A stretch of 64,000 bases of DNA, taken from Ambrosia x helenae. Lineage: Eukaryota > Streptophyta > Magnoliopsida > Asterales > Asteraceae. The position numbers were made by a program, and so were the translations under genes. The first letter of the stretch is position 1; every line of letters begins with the position of its first letter. Of this stretch, positions 44,723 to 56,989 are shown one piece after another. The stretch lies in contig CM061232.1 in the NCBI GenBank assembly GCA_030844895.1, positions 86,617,769-86,681,768 on the forward strand, in the 5' to 3' direction. The notes beneath the pieces are model-generated. The model made no database searches. It was not told the DNA's origin and worked only from the letters and a program-made list of their open reading frames with translations.

Positions 44723-46272
44723 TTAGTCACCTCGATTGGCTCCTCGACAAAATGGAGCTGATCATCGATTTGAATTTCTTCGAGAGGAATGATCAAAGTT
44801 TCGTTGGACAGACATTTCTTCCGGTTAGATACGTGAAAAGTGTCATGAACACCACTTAGCTCTTCTGGTAACTTGAGCTTGTATGCCAGGGGACCAACCC
44901 TAGAAAGTATCTCAAATAGACCAATGTATCGGGGATTAAGTTTACCACGCTTGCCAAACCGTGGTACACCCTTCCAGGGTGAGACTTTCAAGAGTACCTT
45001 ATCGCCAACCTGGAATTCAAGAGGTTTGCGACGGCGATTAGCGTAGCTCTTTTGACGATCTCGAGCGGCTTTCAAGCAATCATGGATCTGAAATATTTTG
45101 TCGGTGGTCTCTTGGATGAGCTCGGGGCCAGTCAAATACTTGTCTCCAAGTTCTGCCCTACACAAAGGGGATCTACACTTCCGTCCATACAGGGCTTCAA
45201 ACGGAGCAACCTTGATGCTGGTGTGGTAACTGTTGTTGTAGGAGAACTCAACCAATGGCAAATGAGAATCCCAGTTTCCACCGAAATCGATTTCATCTGC
45301 CCGAAGCATGTCTTCCAATGTTTGAATTGTACGTTCACTCTGGCCATCTGTTTGTGGATGGTAGGTTGTGCTCATGTCTAAGCGAGAGCCTAATGCGTTC
45401 ATTAGAGTTTGCCATAATCGGGAAGTAAATCGACTGTCTCAGTCGGAAATGATTGAAACAGGCACACCATGCCTAGTTACAATCTCTTTGATGTACAACT
45501 TGGTGAGTTTCTCTAACTTGTCGGTTTCCTTAATCGGCAAAAAATGCACGGATTTAGTCAACCTGTCAACAATTACCCAAATCGTGTCATGACCACTGGA
45601 CGTCTTAGGTAGCTTGGTGACGAAGTCCATAGAAATTTGTTCCCATTTCCAAACAAGAATTTCTGGTTGCGGAAGCAGACCGGGCGGTTTCTGATACTCA
45701 GCTATGACCTTTGAACAGGTAAGGCATCGACTGACGTACGTGGCAATTTCACCTTTCAGGTTGGGCCACCAGTTCACGTCCCTGTACATCTTGTCAGCAT
45801 TAGGATGTACTGAGTATCTAGGCTTGTGAGCTTCCTCTAGGATTAGATCACGTAAATCACCAAAATGTGGCACCCAGATCCGATTGGCAAAATAAACTAT
45901 GTCGTCTGACCTTGGTTCCAATAGAACAACCATCTTAAATAACGACTCATTCATCAGATTTTCACTTTTTAGAGCCTCCTGCTGAGCGTCGCGTATACGG
46001 GTTGTGAGATTTGTATGGTTGGTCAAACCTAGCGCACACACACATAGGGTCTTGACTCGTTCCTTCCGGCTCAATGCGTGAGCCACAACGTTGGCTTTTC
46101 CCGGATGGTATTTTATCTCACAATCGTAATTGTTCAACAATTCAACCCATCTGTGTTGCCGCATGTTCAGTTCCTTCTGGTTGAAGATGTGTTGCAGGCT
46201 CTTATGGTCAGTGAAAATGGTGCACCTAGTACCGTAAAGGTAGTGCCTCCAAATCTTGAGGGAAAAGATCAC
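44710..46272 (-). pseudogene. Gypsy RNase H and integrase
   Basis: RNase H part: TIFTDHKSLQHIF, MRQHRWVELLNNYD, YHPGKANVVAHALSRKER. Integrase: zinc module with the YSVHPNADKMYRD and YVSRCLTCSKV blocks; catalytic Asp in MDFVTKLPKT; second Asp in VSIISD; Glu in DGQSERTIQTLE. A TGA near 45437 splits the integrase between the second Asp and the Glu. The C-terminal part has the FEALYGRKCRSPL, KSYANRRRKPLEF and HDTFHVSN blocks. RNase H upstream of 46272 is further shifted. Confidence 0.85.
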
Positions 46273-46518
46273 TGCACCTAACTCTAGGTCATGAGTGGTG
46301 TAATTCTTCTCATGAATTTTGAGTTATCGGGATGCATAGGCAATGACTTTGTTCCTTTGCATGAGTACGCATCCAAGACCATGATGAGAAGCATCGCAAT
46401 AAACCACGAAAACATCGGTACCTTTGGGAAGGGAAAGAATTGGAGCACTGCACAAGTAGTCCTTCAATACTTGGAACACATTCTCCTACTTGACTCCCTA
46501 ATCGAACTTCTTGTCTTT

Positions 46519-47022
46519 CTACGTCAAGACAGTCAATGGCTGGGCAATCTTAGAGAAATTCTCGATGAATCGATGATAATAACCGGCTAATCCCAAAAAT
46601 TGTCGCACTTCAGTTGGCGTCTTGGGCACAGCCCAATCCTTGATTGCTTCAATCTTCGCGAGATCAACTTGTATACCCTTCTCGTTCATAATATGACCGA
46701 GGAAATGGACTTCTCGAATCCAGAACTCGCATTTTGAGAATTTGGCAAACAGTTTCTCGCTGTTGAGCAACTCCAACAGGGTTCGCGAGTAGATCAAGAT
46801 GTCATCGATGAAGACAATGACAAACTTGTCCAGATAGGGCTTGCAGACGCGATTCATGAGGTCCATGAAAATGGCAGGAGCATTCGTTAACCCGAATGGC
46901 ATGACTAGGAATTCATAATGCCCATAACGAGTTCGGAATGCAGTCTTCGGGATGTCATCTTCCTGGATCTGCAACTGATGATATCCCGACCGCAGATCGA
47001 TCTTCGATTAGTAGCTGGAACC
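46519..47022 (-). pseudogene. Gypsy reverse transcriptase, main part
   Basis: LRSGYHQLQIQEDDIPKTAF, FLVMPFGLTNAPAIFMDLMN and the catalytic FIDDILIYSR are all readable, then HFLGHIMNEKGIQVD and FLGLAGYYHRFIENFS. TAA codons near 47020 and 47005 separate it from the RT start encoded in 48138-47023. Catalytic Asp pair retained. The sequence after LTVLT (46519) continues into the RNase H in several frames. Confidence 0.85.
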
Positions 47023-48231
47023 TTACAGTTGGTCGAACAAATCATCAATCCTTGGCAACGGATACTTTTTCTTTATCGTTAGTTTGTTCAACTCCCGGTA
47101 GTCAATGCACATGCGGAAATTCCTGTCTTTCTTCTTCACGAACAGATTAGGCGCTCCCCATGGAGAAAAACTCGGATGAATGAAATCTTTGTCCAAGATG
47201 GTTCTAGCCGATACGGAGTGCGGACTACTGGAGTAGCTCACGGGACAAGATCGATGCGAAACTCGATTTGTCGCGGTGGTGGAAGTCCTGGCAAGTCTTC
47301 TGGGAAGACTTCGGGAAAATCTAGCACCACTGGAATGTCCACTAGCTTCCGATCTTTTAGCTTCTTGTTCAATGACTTGTGCCAGAAATGCGACACAACC
47401 TTTCCTTAAACATTTTTGCGCCTTAATGCAGGATATGACTCGAAGAGCGGGTAAACCCTGGCTTCCTCGAATCAATAGGGTTTCAGTATTTGACAAGGGG
47501 ATTCGAACCAACTTCTTGTGACAGACAATCTCTGCACGATGTTTGGATAACCAATCCATTCCAATGACGATATCGAAACTACCCAATCGAATAGGCAGTA
47601 AGTCGATATAGAATTCATGGTCGTTGAGTACCAAAACACAATCCTTAACAACTTCCTCAGACGAGATCAACTTACCATTGGCAAATTCTATGGTGAATCG
47701 TTTTTCCAACTTACTAGATTTTAATCCAAGGGATTTCTTAAAGTCGGTGGACACAAAGCTAAAATCTGCACCTGAGTCAAATAGTACTGATGCAAAATGA
47801 TTGCTAAGGAGAAATGTACCCGTAACTACGTTAGGATCATCTCGTGCTTCGTTGGCTCCCAGTACGAATGCTCTACCACGGGCTTGATCCTTGGCCTTGG
47901 GACAGTCCTTCCAGAAATTTCTAGTCGCACCACATTCGAAACACTCGTTTCTGGCAGGGGGAGTGTTTGTGGCTTTGGCCTTGCAGTTAGCGGTTGAATG
48001 ACCACGACGGTTACAGTTCTTGCACAAGATGCTTTCACAGGGACCTACGTGATGGTAGTTGCATTTGCTGCAGTGAGGATGGGGCCCGTTGTATTTGCGT
48101 TTGGGCTCCTCAGCAGCTGTGGCAGCAAAGACTTTCACGGCATCTTGTGGTTGGTGAGAGGAGTGTTTGCTCTTCCGGTTGTCGAAACGTTTGCGCTTGT
48201 TCCCGGAACTCTCGCTGATAACTGTAACTTT
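47023..48231 (-). pseudogene. Gypsy nucleocapsid, protease and start of RT
   Basis: CCHC knuckles CKNCNRRGHSTANC and, degraded, CFECGATRNFWKDC (the His position is Phe). Protease active site VLFDSGADFSFVS and flap-side IVIGMDWLSKHRAEI. Then a stretch around 47330-47190 whose usual PxVxDFPEVFPEDLPGLPP block is frame-shifted and shortened, then RT start (FIHPSFSPWGAPNLFVKKKD; MCIDYRELNKLTIK; YPLPRIDDLFDQL). It continues the gag frame below a TAA at 48234-48232. Confidence 0.85.
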
Positions 48232-48969
48232 TTAGTTCAATGAACCCATGCGAACAGCGTCGTCGGTCAAGCTTTGAGCCAGGGTAACCGTAGCCTGAAT
48301 AGTGGAGGGTGCCGATGCAGTGACCATACTGCGGATCTTTGGTGACAGACCCCAGATATATCGCTCGACTCTCTTGTACTCGGGTGTGACCATGTAGGGG
48401 ACCAGTCGAGAGAGTTCGTGAAAGCGAGTGGTATATGCAGTCACGTTGGCATCCATCATGGTAAGATTCCAGAACTCGGCTTCCAGCTTTTGTAGTTCAC
48501 TTCGAGGGCAGTACTTTTCCATGTGCAATGTTTTGAGATCGGCCCAAGCAAGGTTGTAAGCCGCTACTCTGCCCAGGGTTTGTACTTGCATGTTCCACCA
48601 TGTGAGGGCTTCATCCTGAAAGGTACAAGTGGAGTACTTCACCTTTTGATCCTCGGAGCAACCATTGATGTCGAGGACTGATTCGGTTTTCTCTATCCAT
48701 TGGACAATTCCTACAGAACCTTTAGTACCACGGAAGTTCCATGGCTTGCATGCCATGAAGGTTTTGTATGAACAACCATGATTAGATTTTTCAGTCTCGT
48801 GATTTGTTTCACTTCCTCGGCGGCGACTGATACCTCCTGAACCTCCACTGGAGTCAGCCCGAGCTGCATCGTATTGAGCAATTGCCTTGGAAATTACTCT
48901 AGCTAACTCGGCGGGAGTGGACGGTAGTGGTCTGCCTTTGGTTGTCCGTGCTGACTGTCGGGTTTGCAT
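48232..48969 (-). pseudogene. Gypsy gag capsid region
   Basis: Starts at MQTRQSARTTKGRPLP (48969), in a good plant context, rather than at an earlier in-frame ATG preceded by hydrophobic non-gag residues. Contains the retrotransposon gag signature (FRGTKGSVGIVQWIEKTESV; CSEDQKVKYSTCTF.DEALTWWN; LEAEFWNLTM; FHELSRLVPYMV; RYIWGLSPKIRSMV). A TAA at 48234-48232 ends it; the frame resumes directly into a basic segment and the nucleocapsid. Confidence 0.85.
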
Positions 48970-49209
48970 AACTAAGAGAAAGAACACAACAAACATGAGT
49001 AATGCATATACATATGTAATCATATAATAATCAACACAATCATGCATATAAGTTAAATCATACACTAACATATCAGCATAACATCCATACATGATTCCCA
49101 ATAGTAGTTAAGTTTTAGTACAAAATAGCGGTTGAACTGCAATTAGTTTTTAAGACATCACATCCAAATTCACAAAACATCACAAGTCAATACATGCATA
49201 AACATCATA

Positions 49210-50072
49210 AAAACATCATCTAAGAAGGGGGTGGGAAAGAAGTAGCGAGAGAGATGATCGCCTTCCCCATGTGTCGGTCCGTCTCCGCCATCCTATGCTC
49301 CAACATCTCGACATGCCTCCCCATCTCGGATCGCTCCATCACCGCAGCCAATCTACCCTGCTCGGCCTCAGCCAACCGACCCTCAAGCTCCCAAACATGG
49401 TCTCCTAATGCAACCAGCTGTACATCATGGGATATGATGACACTGCGCTCCGAGCGGAGGGGTCTCCCCGATGAGCGTCCCAAGCTCATAGTCTCGGGAT
49501 CGTCCTCCTCGTCTCGATGTGCGAGGTCGCTAGTAAGGCTAGGTAAGAAAGGCCACTTGCGGGCCTGCGAGCGTCTCTTGAGCCTCTTCGATGGCTCGCA
49601 CACCTCTATAGCTAAAGGTTATGGCTCGGGGGTGACAGGCTGGACAGGCTTAGAAATCTGAACAGGGTCAGTGGGAAGGGGAAAGATTGGGGCTCTAGCA
49701 GGTATAGCAATGATAAGTGCGGGTCGTGCCCTCTTTCGAGATGTACCCTTGGTGAGAGTACGCCCCGAAGTGTTCAGGCAGAAAAAAGGGTTCAGGCTAG
49801 CTAGAGTGTGTGAAGTAGAACGGGCAACAGAGGGGTGAGTGTCGGGGGCGGCTAGAGGTGGGGTGTCGTCCTCGGTGTCGTCATCCGAAGTGCGTCTCAT
49901 GACCGGTGGAGGGTTGATGTCCATCTCAGAATTGGAGATCCATACACATCCGTGGTGTGGGGACTCGGGGGCAGGTGCAGGCTAAGTGAGTGGCATCATG
50001 TCCTCTTGTGGGTCGTCTACCAGATAGTCAGGCTCAGAGTCAGAGGGAGAAACAAGATCTATAGTGATTACC
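49210..50072 (-). pseudogene. Coiled-coil ORF upstream of gag in the Tekay-like element
   Basis: Minus-strand frames begin MVITIDLVSPSDSEPDY at 50072 and are interrupted by a TAG near 49984. They continue MDINPPPVMRRTSDDDTEDD (49924) and, after another shift near 49615, SLGRSSGRPLRSERS and a heptad-rich end (VWELEGRLAEAEQGRLAAVM, HVEMLEHRMAETDRH). The acidic-to-coiled-coil design suggests an accessory or N-terminal Gag extension. Function unknown. Confidence 0.5.
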
Positions 50073-50272
50073 ATGGTTTCTTCCACAACATGCATATATA
50101 TGTAAATAATCACCTATGTAAGTAAATAAACTATTGTACCCGTATATCTTCATGGAGCGGCTTGAGATTTGAGGGGTGCAAGGCGAGACTTCGTGGCACT
50201 TTGTGAAAACGTTTAAAAAATGTTTTAAGTTATTGTTGACTCAAAAGAATCTTAGTTCGCTATAACCTCATG

Positions 50273-53123
50273 TTTCAAGTAGCACACATTTATTTAAATA
50301 GTACCACCATAAATGATGGATATTGTCATGAATTTATTTAAAACGATATCATAGTGTTAACAAAGGAGACATTGTTTAGTACTCATGGAAATTGAAAAAA
50401 TAACATCTTGAAACTGACAAATCCCATCAAAGTGATACCACGTGGTGCATGCTCAAACCCTTCCCTCAATTCTCTGGGGCCCTCCATTAGTTACCTGAAA
50501 AACATGCATAAAGGATTTGTCAACAATAATGTTGGTGAGTTTACGGGTTTTGAATGTATAGTAAAACCAAAGTGTAATTCGTGTATGACCAATCATAGGC
50601 TTGCTATGCGAATGATTACTGTGCGAACCATGAGTCCCGTAACCAAACCTCTTGACTATTGTGCCTCGCACATTGTACACTATAAGACAATATATGTATA
50701 GTAGAATACTAACACTCTTTCGTAGGTAACCAGTTAGAGCGACTAACCAAGAGTGGGGGTGTCAACCCAATAGATCTATTAAAGTGTTCTATGGCTTTTG
50801 ATAGCTAATGGTTACAGTAAACGTTGTACGAGGACTAGTGAGCTAATGAACAAATATGTCTCATGTTCCAAATGGTAGTCACGATAGAATGTACATACAC
50901 TTGAAAATGACACAAGTATTGATGCATGTGTTTCCCCCAAAATGTAAAATAGTAAATGGGGCCATAGAAACTCACCTGATAGAGATGCACGTGGTCTAGT
51001 AAAGCTGAATTGCGTAGCTACTATCTTCCGGACAGTACTTGCCCTATGATTTATTAAATGCATGGTAAATCACAAGTTCTAGTTGTTTATCATACAATTT
51101 GTCTACCCGACATTTGTGGACCCGGTTATTGAGCTATGTGAACCTTGGTTTTGTACTTGTGATAAGGATAGTTATCTTAACATGTGTTTAGGATATTAAT
51201 TCACCCAAGTTGAGGTTAACACATGTTCTAGCTTTGTTAACACATGTTAGTTGGTGGTAACCGATTATAAAACTTCACATAGATCCTTAAGCCGGTTGTA
51301 ATATGGATTAAACTTATATGTTTTGAGCTTAAAAAGGGCTCGTGGGGTATCATGAAGCATTGCTTATGAGTTTTTGTGAGAAAACAGGTTTAATCAACAT
51401 TACATTAGTCTTTAATCTCAAACTTGTATCAAGAGTGCTTGTATTACCAAAAACCGATCTTATACATGGTGATCTATGTGGTTGTTATGATATAAAAGCA
51501 TGGATTCGGCTTCCCAAAGATATAACAAGGTTCGATTGATGTGGTGTTAAGATAATGTGTTCTCTAGTGAGTAAAGTAAACAAAATCTATGACAATGTGT
51601 GTGTTCATGTGTTTAAACCAAACTAAAGCCGATCAAAGTGGGGTAGAATGGACTAGATTATAGTTTAAGGGTATGGAAATTCTACCAAGAAGTGATTGAG
51701 GGTTGGATAGTCTCCTAGACTCCTCCAAGTTCTTTCAAAGCTTCGGGTCCTAGTGTATAATACCCGAAAGTTTTGAGAGTGAAAGAAAGATGTTGGCGTG
51801 GCAAATGATGAATCATATTGACCTCCTTTTATAGTGAATTGGGTAGGAAGTGGACAAGAACAAAGATGGTAATGGATCCTCTAGCTTGGAAATCAATCAA
51901 GGCATAGGATAATCAAAAGAATGTTAATGTTGACAAAACAATGAACTCCCTTGTCCCTTTCCTTGGTTTCGGCCGATTGTGGTTAGTCTCAGAGGGGTAT
52001 GTCTTCTATCTTAGGAATAGGGCAATCATCCTTGTCCTACCCTCACTTCCATGTAAGCATGTGCCATGCCTTCTACTTGTCCTTAGCCATAGATTTGTAA
52101 GAAGCCTCAAGTGGTAATGGTTTGATTCATAGGGTGTGTCATAGAAGGTTTGTTTTATTACTAATTTGGTGAAACTTGATAACAACTCATGAGTTTCCTT
52201 ATGCTTGCCAACCGATCGCATATATGACAAGGGAAAGGTGACAAAGTATCTTGATGATGGTGATGTTTGGAAGCTTCTTATCTTCTGTCTTTGTCATCCA
52301 TATGGCCACTAGTTGTCAAGAAGCAAGAAGGGAAAGGGTAGTTATGTTGGGTGAAGCAAATTCTAGTGTTCCCTTCCATTTATGTGTAAGTTTTAACACT
52401 TGTGTGATGGTTACTTGAGAGGGTCTTGGCTTGTCTTTCTTCGGCCGATTAGCATAGGTAGGATTAGAGTATTTGTGGCAAAAGTTCAAGGGATAACAAG
52501 GAGTGTATGAGTGTATTAGATCCTAATTAGTGTAATTCAAGTGATGGTGATGGATCATAGGAGCTAGTCTTGGCCGATGATTATCAATTGGTGTGAGGAT
52601 TGCAAGTGGTTCTTGTCTACTAGTCTATATTGGTGTAAATGTGTATCAAGACAAAAGTTTAATATTTCTCAATGTTTGGATTGGCTAAGGATGGTACAAG
52701 AAGGTTAAGATAAGCATAGTTATAAGGTGTGAGATGTGTAGTTGTATCCTAGCTTGATGTAAGTGCAAGTGTCATATCTATACATTCGTACGCATAGTTT
52801 TATAGATAGGGTAGTGTCATAGTGTCTAGCCTTTGTTAAGTTAAGGTTATGTCTTGGTTTGTGTGGATATAAACACGAGTATAGGTAAGTTTCGGCTAAC
52901 ACTAATTCATTACATGAGGACATAGTTTAGACGATATCATATGGAGGTGTAGTGTGTGTGTTAGACGAATTACTAGCTTGGATTTAGTTATGGTCGACCC
53001 ATTTGTATAGAGAGGTGGCATGATGTCGTTTTAATGGCAAGGATGATTGATGACGATATCAACATGTATTAGTGTCCTTCGGGATCATATGTTATTGTTA
53101 CCTTGAGTCTTGTATACACATGT
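50273..53123 (-). repeat. 5' LTR of the Tekay-like element, truncated both ends
   Basis: Aligns with 40791-44310 minus the hAT insert, differing by several percent. The inner 63 bp are absent, and the outer ~200 bp are removed or displaced by the copia LTR that begins at 53124. Confidence 0.85.
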
Positions 53124-53431
53124 GTAAGTCCCGAATTAACAATGATATCAAGTAATATAATCAGTAGGCGGAATCTAGTGATTATATGATTCAAGAACAC
53201 AATAAACGATTGATTAACAACCTCAATAGCATACGATTTCTAAAGGATTCGTCTGATACTAGAGAGTGTTTTATTAGAAAATGTAAACCGCTAGTTTCAA
53301 ATGAACCAATAAAACACCTTTTATACTTAGGACTTGGGCTCACATAGCCTTAACAGTCCCAAATAGTAAAACACCTATATGGATCACCAATATGTATTTA
53401 ATAGCGTCAGTCTCACTAATATGGACCCAAC
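53124..53431 (-). repeat. 3' LTR of the second minus-strand copia
   Basis: Plus strand TGTAAGTCCC...GGACCCAACA. On the minus strand TATAAAA at 53325-53319. Next to it, CTAGGGGGATAT (complement of 53432-53443) is the polypurine tract. Confidence 0.8.
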
Positions 53432-53443
53432 AATATCCCCCTA

Positions 53444-55100
53444 GACTGATGCTATCAAATGGTCTTCATAACTTGAATGTAGCATTGTGATCTCCCCCTT
53501 TATTGTTGATGGGTGTTGGTGTTGTTTTGTTGAAAGTCTTCTTTTCTGTACTCTCAAACTTGGGCTTGTTCTTCTTCTTTAGGAGTAAGATCCACACTTG
53601 AATCATCATCATTAGCATTCGCTTGATCATTTGCTAAAGAAGATGTGAGAGGAGGATTCTCATATCTCTTTCTTTTCCAATCATTGTCTTCGAGCAGGAT
53701 CACAGGTACTTCTGCATGTGTTTCATTATCAGAACATGCAATCACATCAAGTTCTTCTGCCTTAGGTACATCTTCTCATCACAGTGCTTCATTCTTGTCA
53801 GCAACTAAAAATATTCCATTCTTCATCAACCCCTGTTTCTTGATTTAATAATTCTACACATTCTCAGAATTTTTTAAGCAAACATTTAAATATAACAGAG
53901 GATCCAGTATCGTGGGCACCAAGTAAATCCAAGAACTTCCAATTGAAATTTCAAAAGAAACTTGAATATTTTTAAATCTTTTGGATGATCGGTCAAAACT
54001 TCAAGAATGATTGACTTTATAAAACTAAAATAAAATTAAACTCAAAAGCAAAACAATAAGAATCAAAATAAATGAAAAAGAAATTGAAATAAAAATAACT
54101 ACACATTTTTTTTTGGGGGGATCGAATCACTGTGATTTAGACTCAGGGACACTTATCAACACAGATCTACTCTAGTTTGTCCGAGCAATTGCCAGTATAT
54201 TCGTCCACTTAAACTTATTGCCTTAGACCTTCTTATTTGACTGTCCGTGATTAATTTATCATGTTTTGGTGTATTAATTATGGACACTCAAGCAAGTCAC
54301 AATCAAATCCTAGAATTATATGCGGTACACTCTATCATGTAAGCAGTTTCCCTACCACATATTTTCACGGTATCTGTTCTAGAATTCTGAAACCTTAACT
54401 GGGACTTGGTTGAGAAGAAAAAAGAATAGATCATTAAGAAATAGAGTGGTATAATATACAAATCAATTTGATTTCCCAAATGATATAGGTTTTGGTGTTT
54501 TGGGCTCTAGAGGGCCTCTTTTGTTATGCACATTGGCATCTTTTTGGGCTCATTGGCCTCTTTTGGCGTTTTTGATCTACAGTGCGACAATGTACAGCTA
54601 GGTCAGCATATATCTGGATGCAGCAAAGCTGACATTGCCTAGCATCCCCAGGTCTTTGCTTACACAAAACAAAGGAGATACACGAGATTTTCAGAAAAAG
54701 GTTTCAGACCTAGAACACAGTGTGTATCGGGACGTCACATAAGCATTCAAATAAAAAAAATGTACCAATCCCAAGTGACGTTTCCTACCGAGGCCATATG
54801 TTATCTTTAAGTGTGTCACTAGATCAACCAATATTCCAGTCATAAGGACCAAGCCTACCAACACATCACCCTAGAGCCTAACCGTTTCAATGCTGGTCTT
54901 ACGTGTGTCAGCCTTTTTCACAAGTGATACAACAAAAACTCTTTTTGTAGTTTTCTCTTTTTCACATGTTTTTGTATTTTTCTCATTTTCTCTCCTATCT
55001 CCCCCTAAATTTTGTACATAAATAAAATAAAACACTATTTTTTTTATTTTCCTTGAATATCTCCCTTCTCCCCCTAAATTTTGTGCATAAATAAAGGGAA
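53444..55100 (-). other. Internal remnant of the pol-deleted copia
   Basis: Mostly non-coding. A short minus-strand frame (53745-53554) ends DDSSVDLTPKEEEQAQV and may be the tail of a lost ORF. A T/G homopolymer junction lies near 54110-54120. No pol domain could be found. Confidence 0.45.
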
Positions 55101-55122
55101 AACACAAATTTATGTATAAAAT

Positions 55123-55360
55123 TTACCTAAAGATAAGAAAATCTTTTTGTTCTTTTCTATAACCATTCTCAAATAACGACCAATCAATCATTTTTAAAAT
55201 TTGTGCATCAAATTTAAAAATACCTGCTATGCTGACCTTACCTCCCTTATCTCCTTTGAAGGAAACATACTCTGTGTTAAAAGATGTAGAGGTATGTAAC
55301 AGAGAGATGTCACCTAACATATGCTTGGAACAACCACTACCAATACACCCGTGGTTATTG
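55123..55360 (-). pseudogene. Copia protease start, catalytic Asp lost
   Basis: GSGCSKHMLGDISLL aligns with the D-S-G-(C/A)-S-x-H-M protease motif, but the catalytic Asp is Gly. The following YVSFKGDKGGKVSIAGIF fits the usual V.FGDG..G.I.G.G segment before it decays at about 55123. Confidence 0.65.
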
Positions 55361-55397
55361 ATAATCCTCCTTGGCTATCCCTACATGAATAAGGAGA

Positions 55398-56145
55398 TTA
55401 GTTAAACATTGGTACCCAGGCCATCGTGGTCCTAGACACTCCTGAAGCATCTATGTAAGACACTTCCCTCAAGCACATGTCCTTATTCTTATTTGGATCA
55501 GGTGCTACTGCCGCCTTTGCTTTCCAAACTTGCTTAGGTTTAAGAATCAGTTTTGCTACTTTTGGAGTAGCAGCTTTCGGTTTCTCAGGTTGTTTAGACT
55601 TCTGAGGTTGAACAACCTTCCGTTTGCTCTTGGAAGCATTCCAGTCTCCATCAGACGGTTTGACTTTAGGATTCGCATTCTTCCTTGCCTTAGGTTTTTC
55701 AACCTTCATTGGCTTGGAGTAGAAGTTTTCCCTAGGCATAACCTTCTGATATTGTCTGTAATAGGGCACATAAGGACAATGTGCGCAGTTTCTTGCAATG
55801 TGACCGGGTCTTCCACAGTTATAGCATGTCTGCTTCTTTGCATAAGGAGCAAGTCCCGGTCTGTTAGATCCCACTGAAGAATGTGAGTGATGAGATCCGT
55901 TTGATGATTTGTTTCCAGGCTTCTTACTTTTTCTACTCTGCTTAGAAGATCTTGAACACCCGTGTGAACAAGATTGTCTTTTCGATGTTGACTGTCTTTG
56001 AGCTTTCTGTTTGACTTCAGGAACCTGTTCATGAGAGTTAGCACAGGTAGTTTTTATATGTTGTGGCACGTATTTATCAGTCATGCCATTAACATATAGC
56101 TTAGAAACATTCTTTTTCACTGATGGGTCTGCTGACCTGGAGAAG
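55398..56145 (-). pseudogene. SIRE-type gag, C-terminal half
   Basis: DPSVKKNVSKLYVNGMTDKY, then a Ser/Lys-rich region, a CCHC knuckle CYNCGRPGHIARNC followed by a YVPYYRQYQK segment, a basic linker (KAATPKVAKLILKPKQVWK) and a stop after AWVPMFN. The upstream half is missing where element 3 interrupts. Opposite orientation to element 3. Confidence 0.75.
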
Positions 56146-56227
56146 AACAGATGATTGAAAAGCCAAAATATGCTAACAGTTGATTCCACAAATAAACAAT
56201 CTTTAGAACATACGCTTCCCAAAAGAT

Positions 56228-56821
56228 TGTTGACCCTAACAACTGTTCCATCCAAACAACTGCTATGACAACTGCTGATACAAAGGACTGCTAGAGAACA
56301 ACTGCTGACCAAAGGTCTGATGAAGAAACAACTGCTGATCAAGTACTAAAGACTAAAGGTCTGTTGGAGTCAACAGCACTTAGACTCCAACAGATGTTGC
56401 AAGACCATAAGAGTTTTCCCTTGGTAGTAGTTTACTTTACAGTGTTTTGTAATATAACAGTAGTTTGTATAGGGCAGATGTTTTATGTTGTTATTCTGTT
56501 AGAGGTCACTATCTTAGGTGACGTCAGCACAGGTCATCAGTGGTTTAGGTTTGACTATAAATAGAACAGTGCTTGTATTGTTCTATTACATCACACACAA
56601 ACATTCTCTCAGACAAACAATCATTGTGTGATCAGGCCGAGGGGGAGTATTTGTACTGATTGTAATCTTTCAATTAATGAAAGAATTTGATCATTGAAAA
56701 CATTTATTCCTGTTGTTTTGATTATAGTTTATCATTCCGCTGCTCTTTCCATATATACCTACATCATTCATTTCTCATCTTATTCTAAATATATCAAAAT
56801 AATCAAACTCAGATCCTAACA
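56228..56821 (+). repeat. 5' LTR of copia element 3
   Basis: Right end ...AGATCCTAACA is fixed by the adjacent PBS. The left end is uncertain: TGTTGACCC at 56228 or TGTTGGAGTC at 56362. TATAAATA at 56556-56563. It contains AACTGCTGA(T/C)CA repeats and a perfect 11-bp inverted repeat (56361-56371 / 56383-56393). Confidence 0.75.
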
Positions 56822-56822
56822 A

Positions 56823-56834
56823 TTGGTATCAGAG
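56823..56834 (+). promoter_or_regulatory. Primer-binding site, copia element 3
   Basis: TGGTATCAGAGC, complementary to initiator methionine tRNA, one base after the LTR. Confidence 0.9.
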
Positions 56835-56989
56835 CTTGGTCAATTAAATTCGATCTAACCAATCAATTTAATATAAACAGATCAGCTCACAATTATTGAT
56901 ATTGTTTGTCTGTCGGATTGAAAACAGAGTAATAGTTTAATTTCGATTCAACCGTTTTTAAACAGACTTTGTTTTTGAAAAATCAGAGA

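Larger units (their letters stand above)
40728..53123 (-). mobile_element. Tekay/Del-like chromodomain gypsy, degraded
   Basis: Minus-strand Ty3/gypsy with very long LTRs (3' LTR 40728-44530; 5' LTR about 50273-53123, cut at its outer end by a copia element). Internal order on its own strand: N-terminal coiled-coil ORF, gag, CCHC knuckle, protease, RT, RNase H, integrase, chromodomain-like C-terminus. The chromodomain-like tail places it with chromoviruses. The 63 bp that form the inner end of the LTR (present at 40728-40790) and any PBS are missing at 50210-50272, so the 5' junction is rearranged. Many stops and shifts. The left flank is ATATA; the right-hand copy of the target is not visible. 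Confidence 0.85.
53124..56227 (-). mobile_element. Second minus-strand copia, pol-deleted, cut by element 3
   Basis: A 308-bp LTR (53124-53431) with TATA box and a polypurine tract is followed, reading right to left, by non-coding sequence and then protease start and gag. Reverse transcriptase, RNase H and most of integrase are missing. The gag is of the SIRE type. The right end is lost where element 3 begins near 56228, so no partner LTR is visible. Confidence 0.7.

Noticed and set aside
56362..56821. Definite left boundary of element 3's LTR at 56362
   Set aside because: The 56228-56361 segment carries the same AACTGCTGATC-type words as this element's other non-coding DNA, so it probably belongs to the LTR; the 3' LTR is needed to decide.
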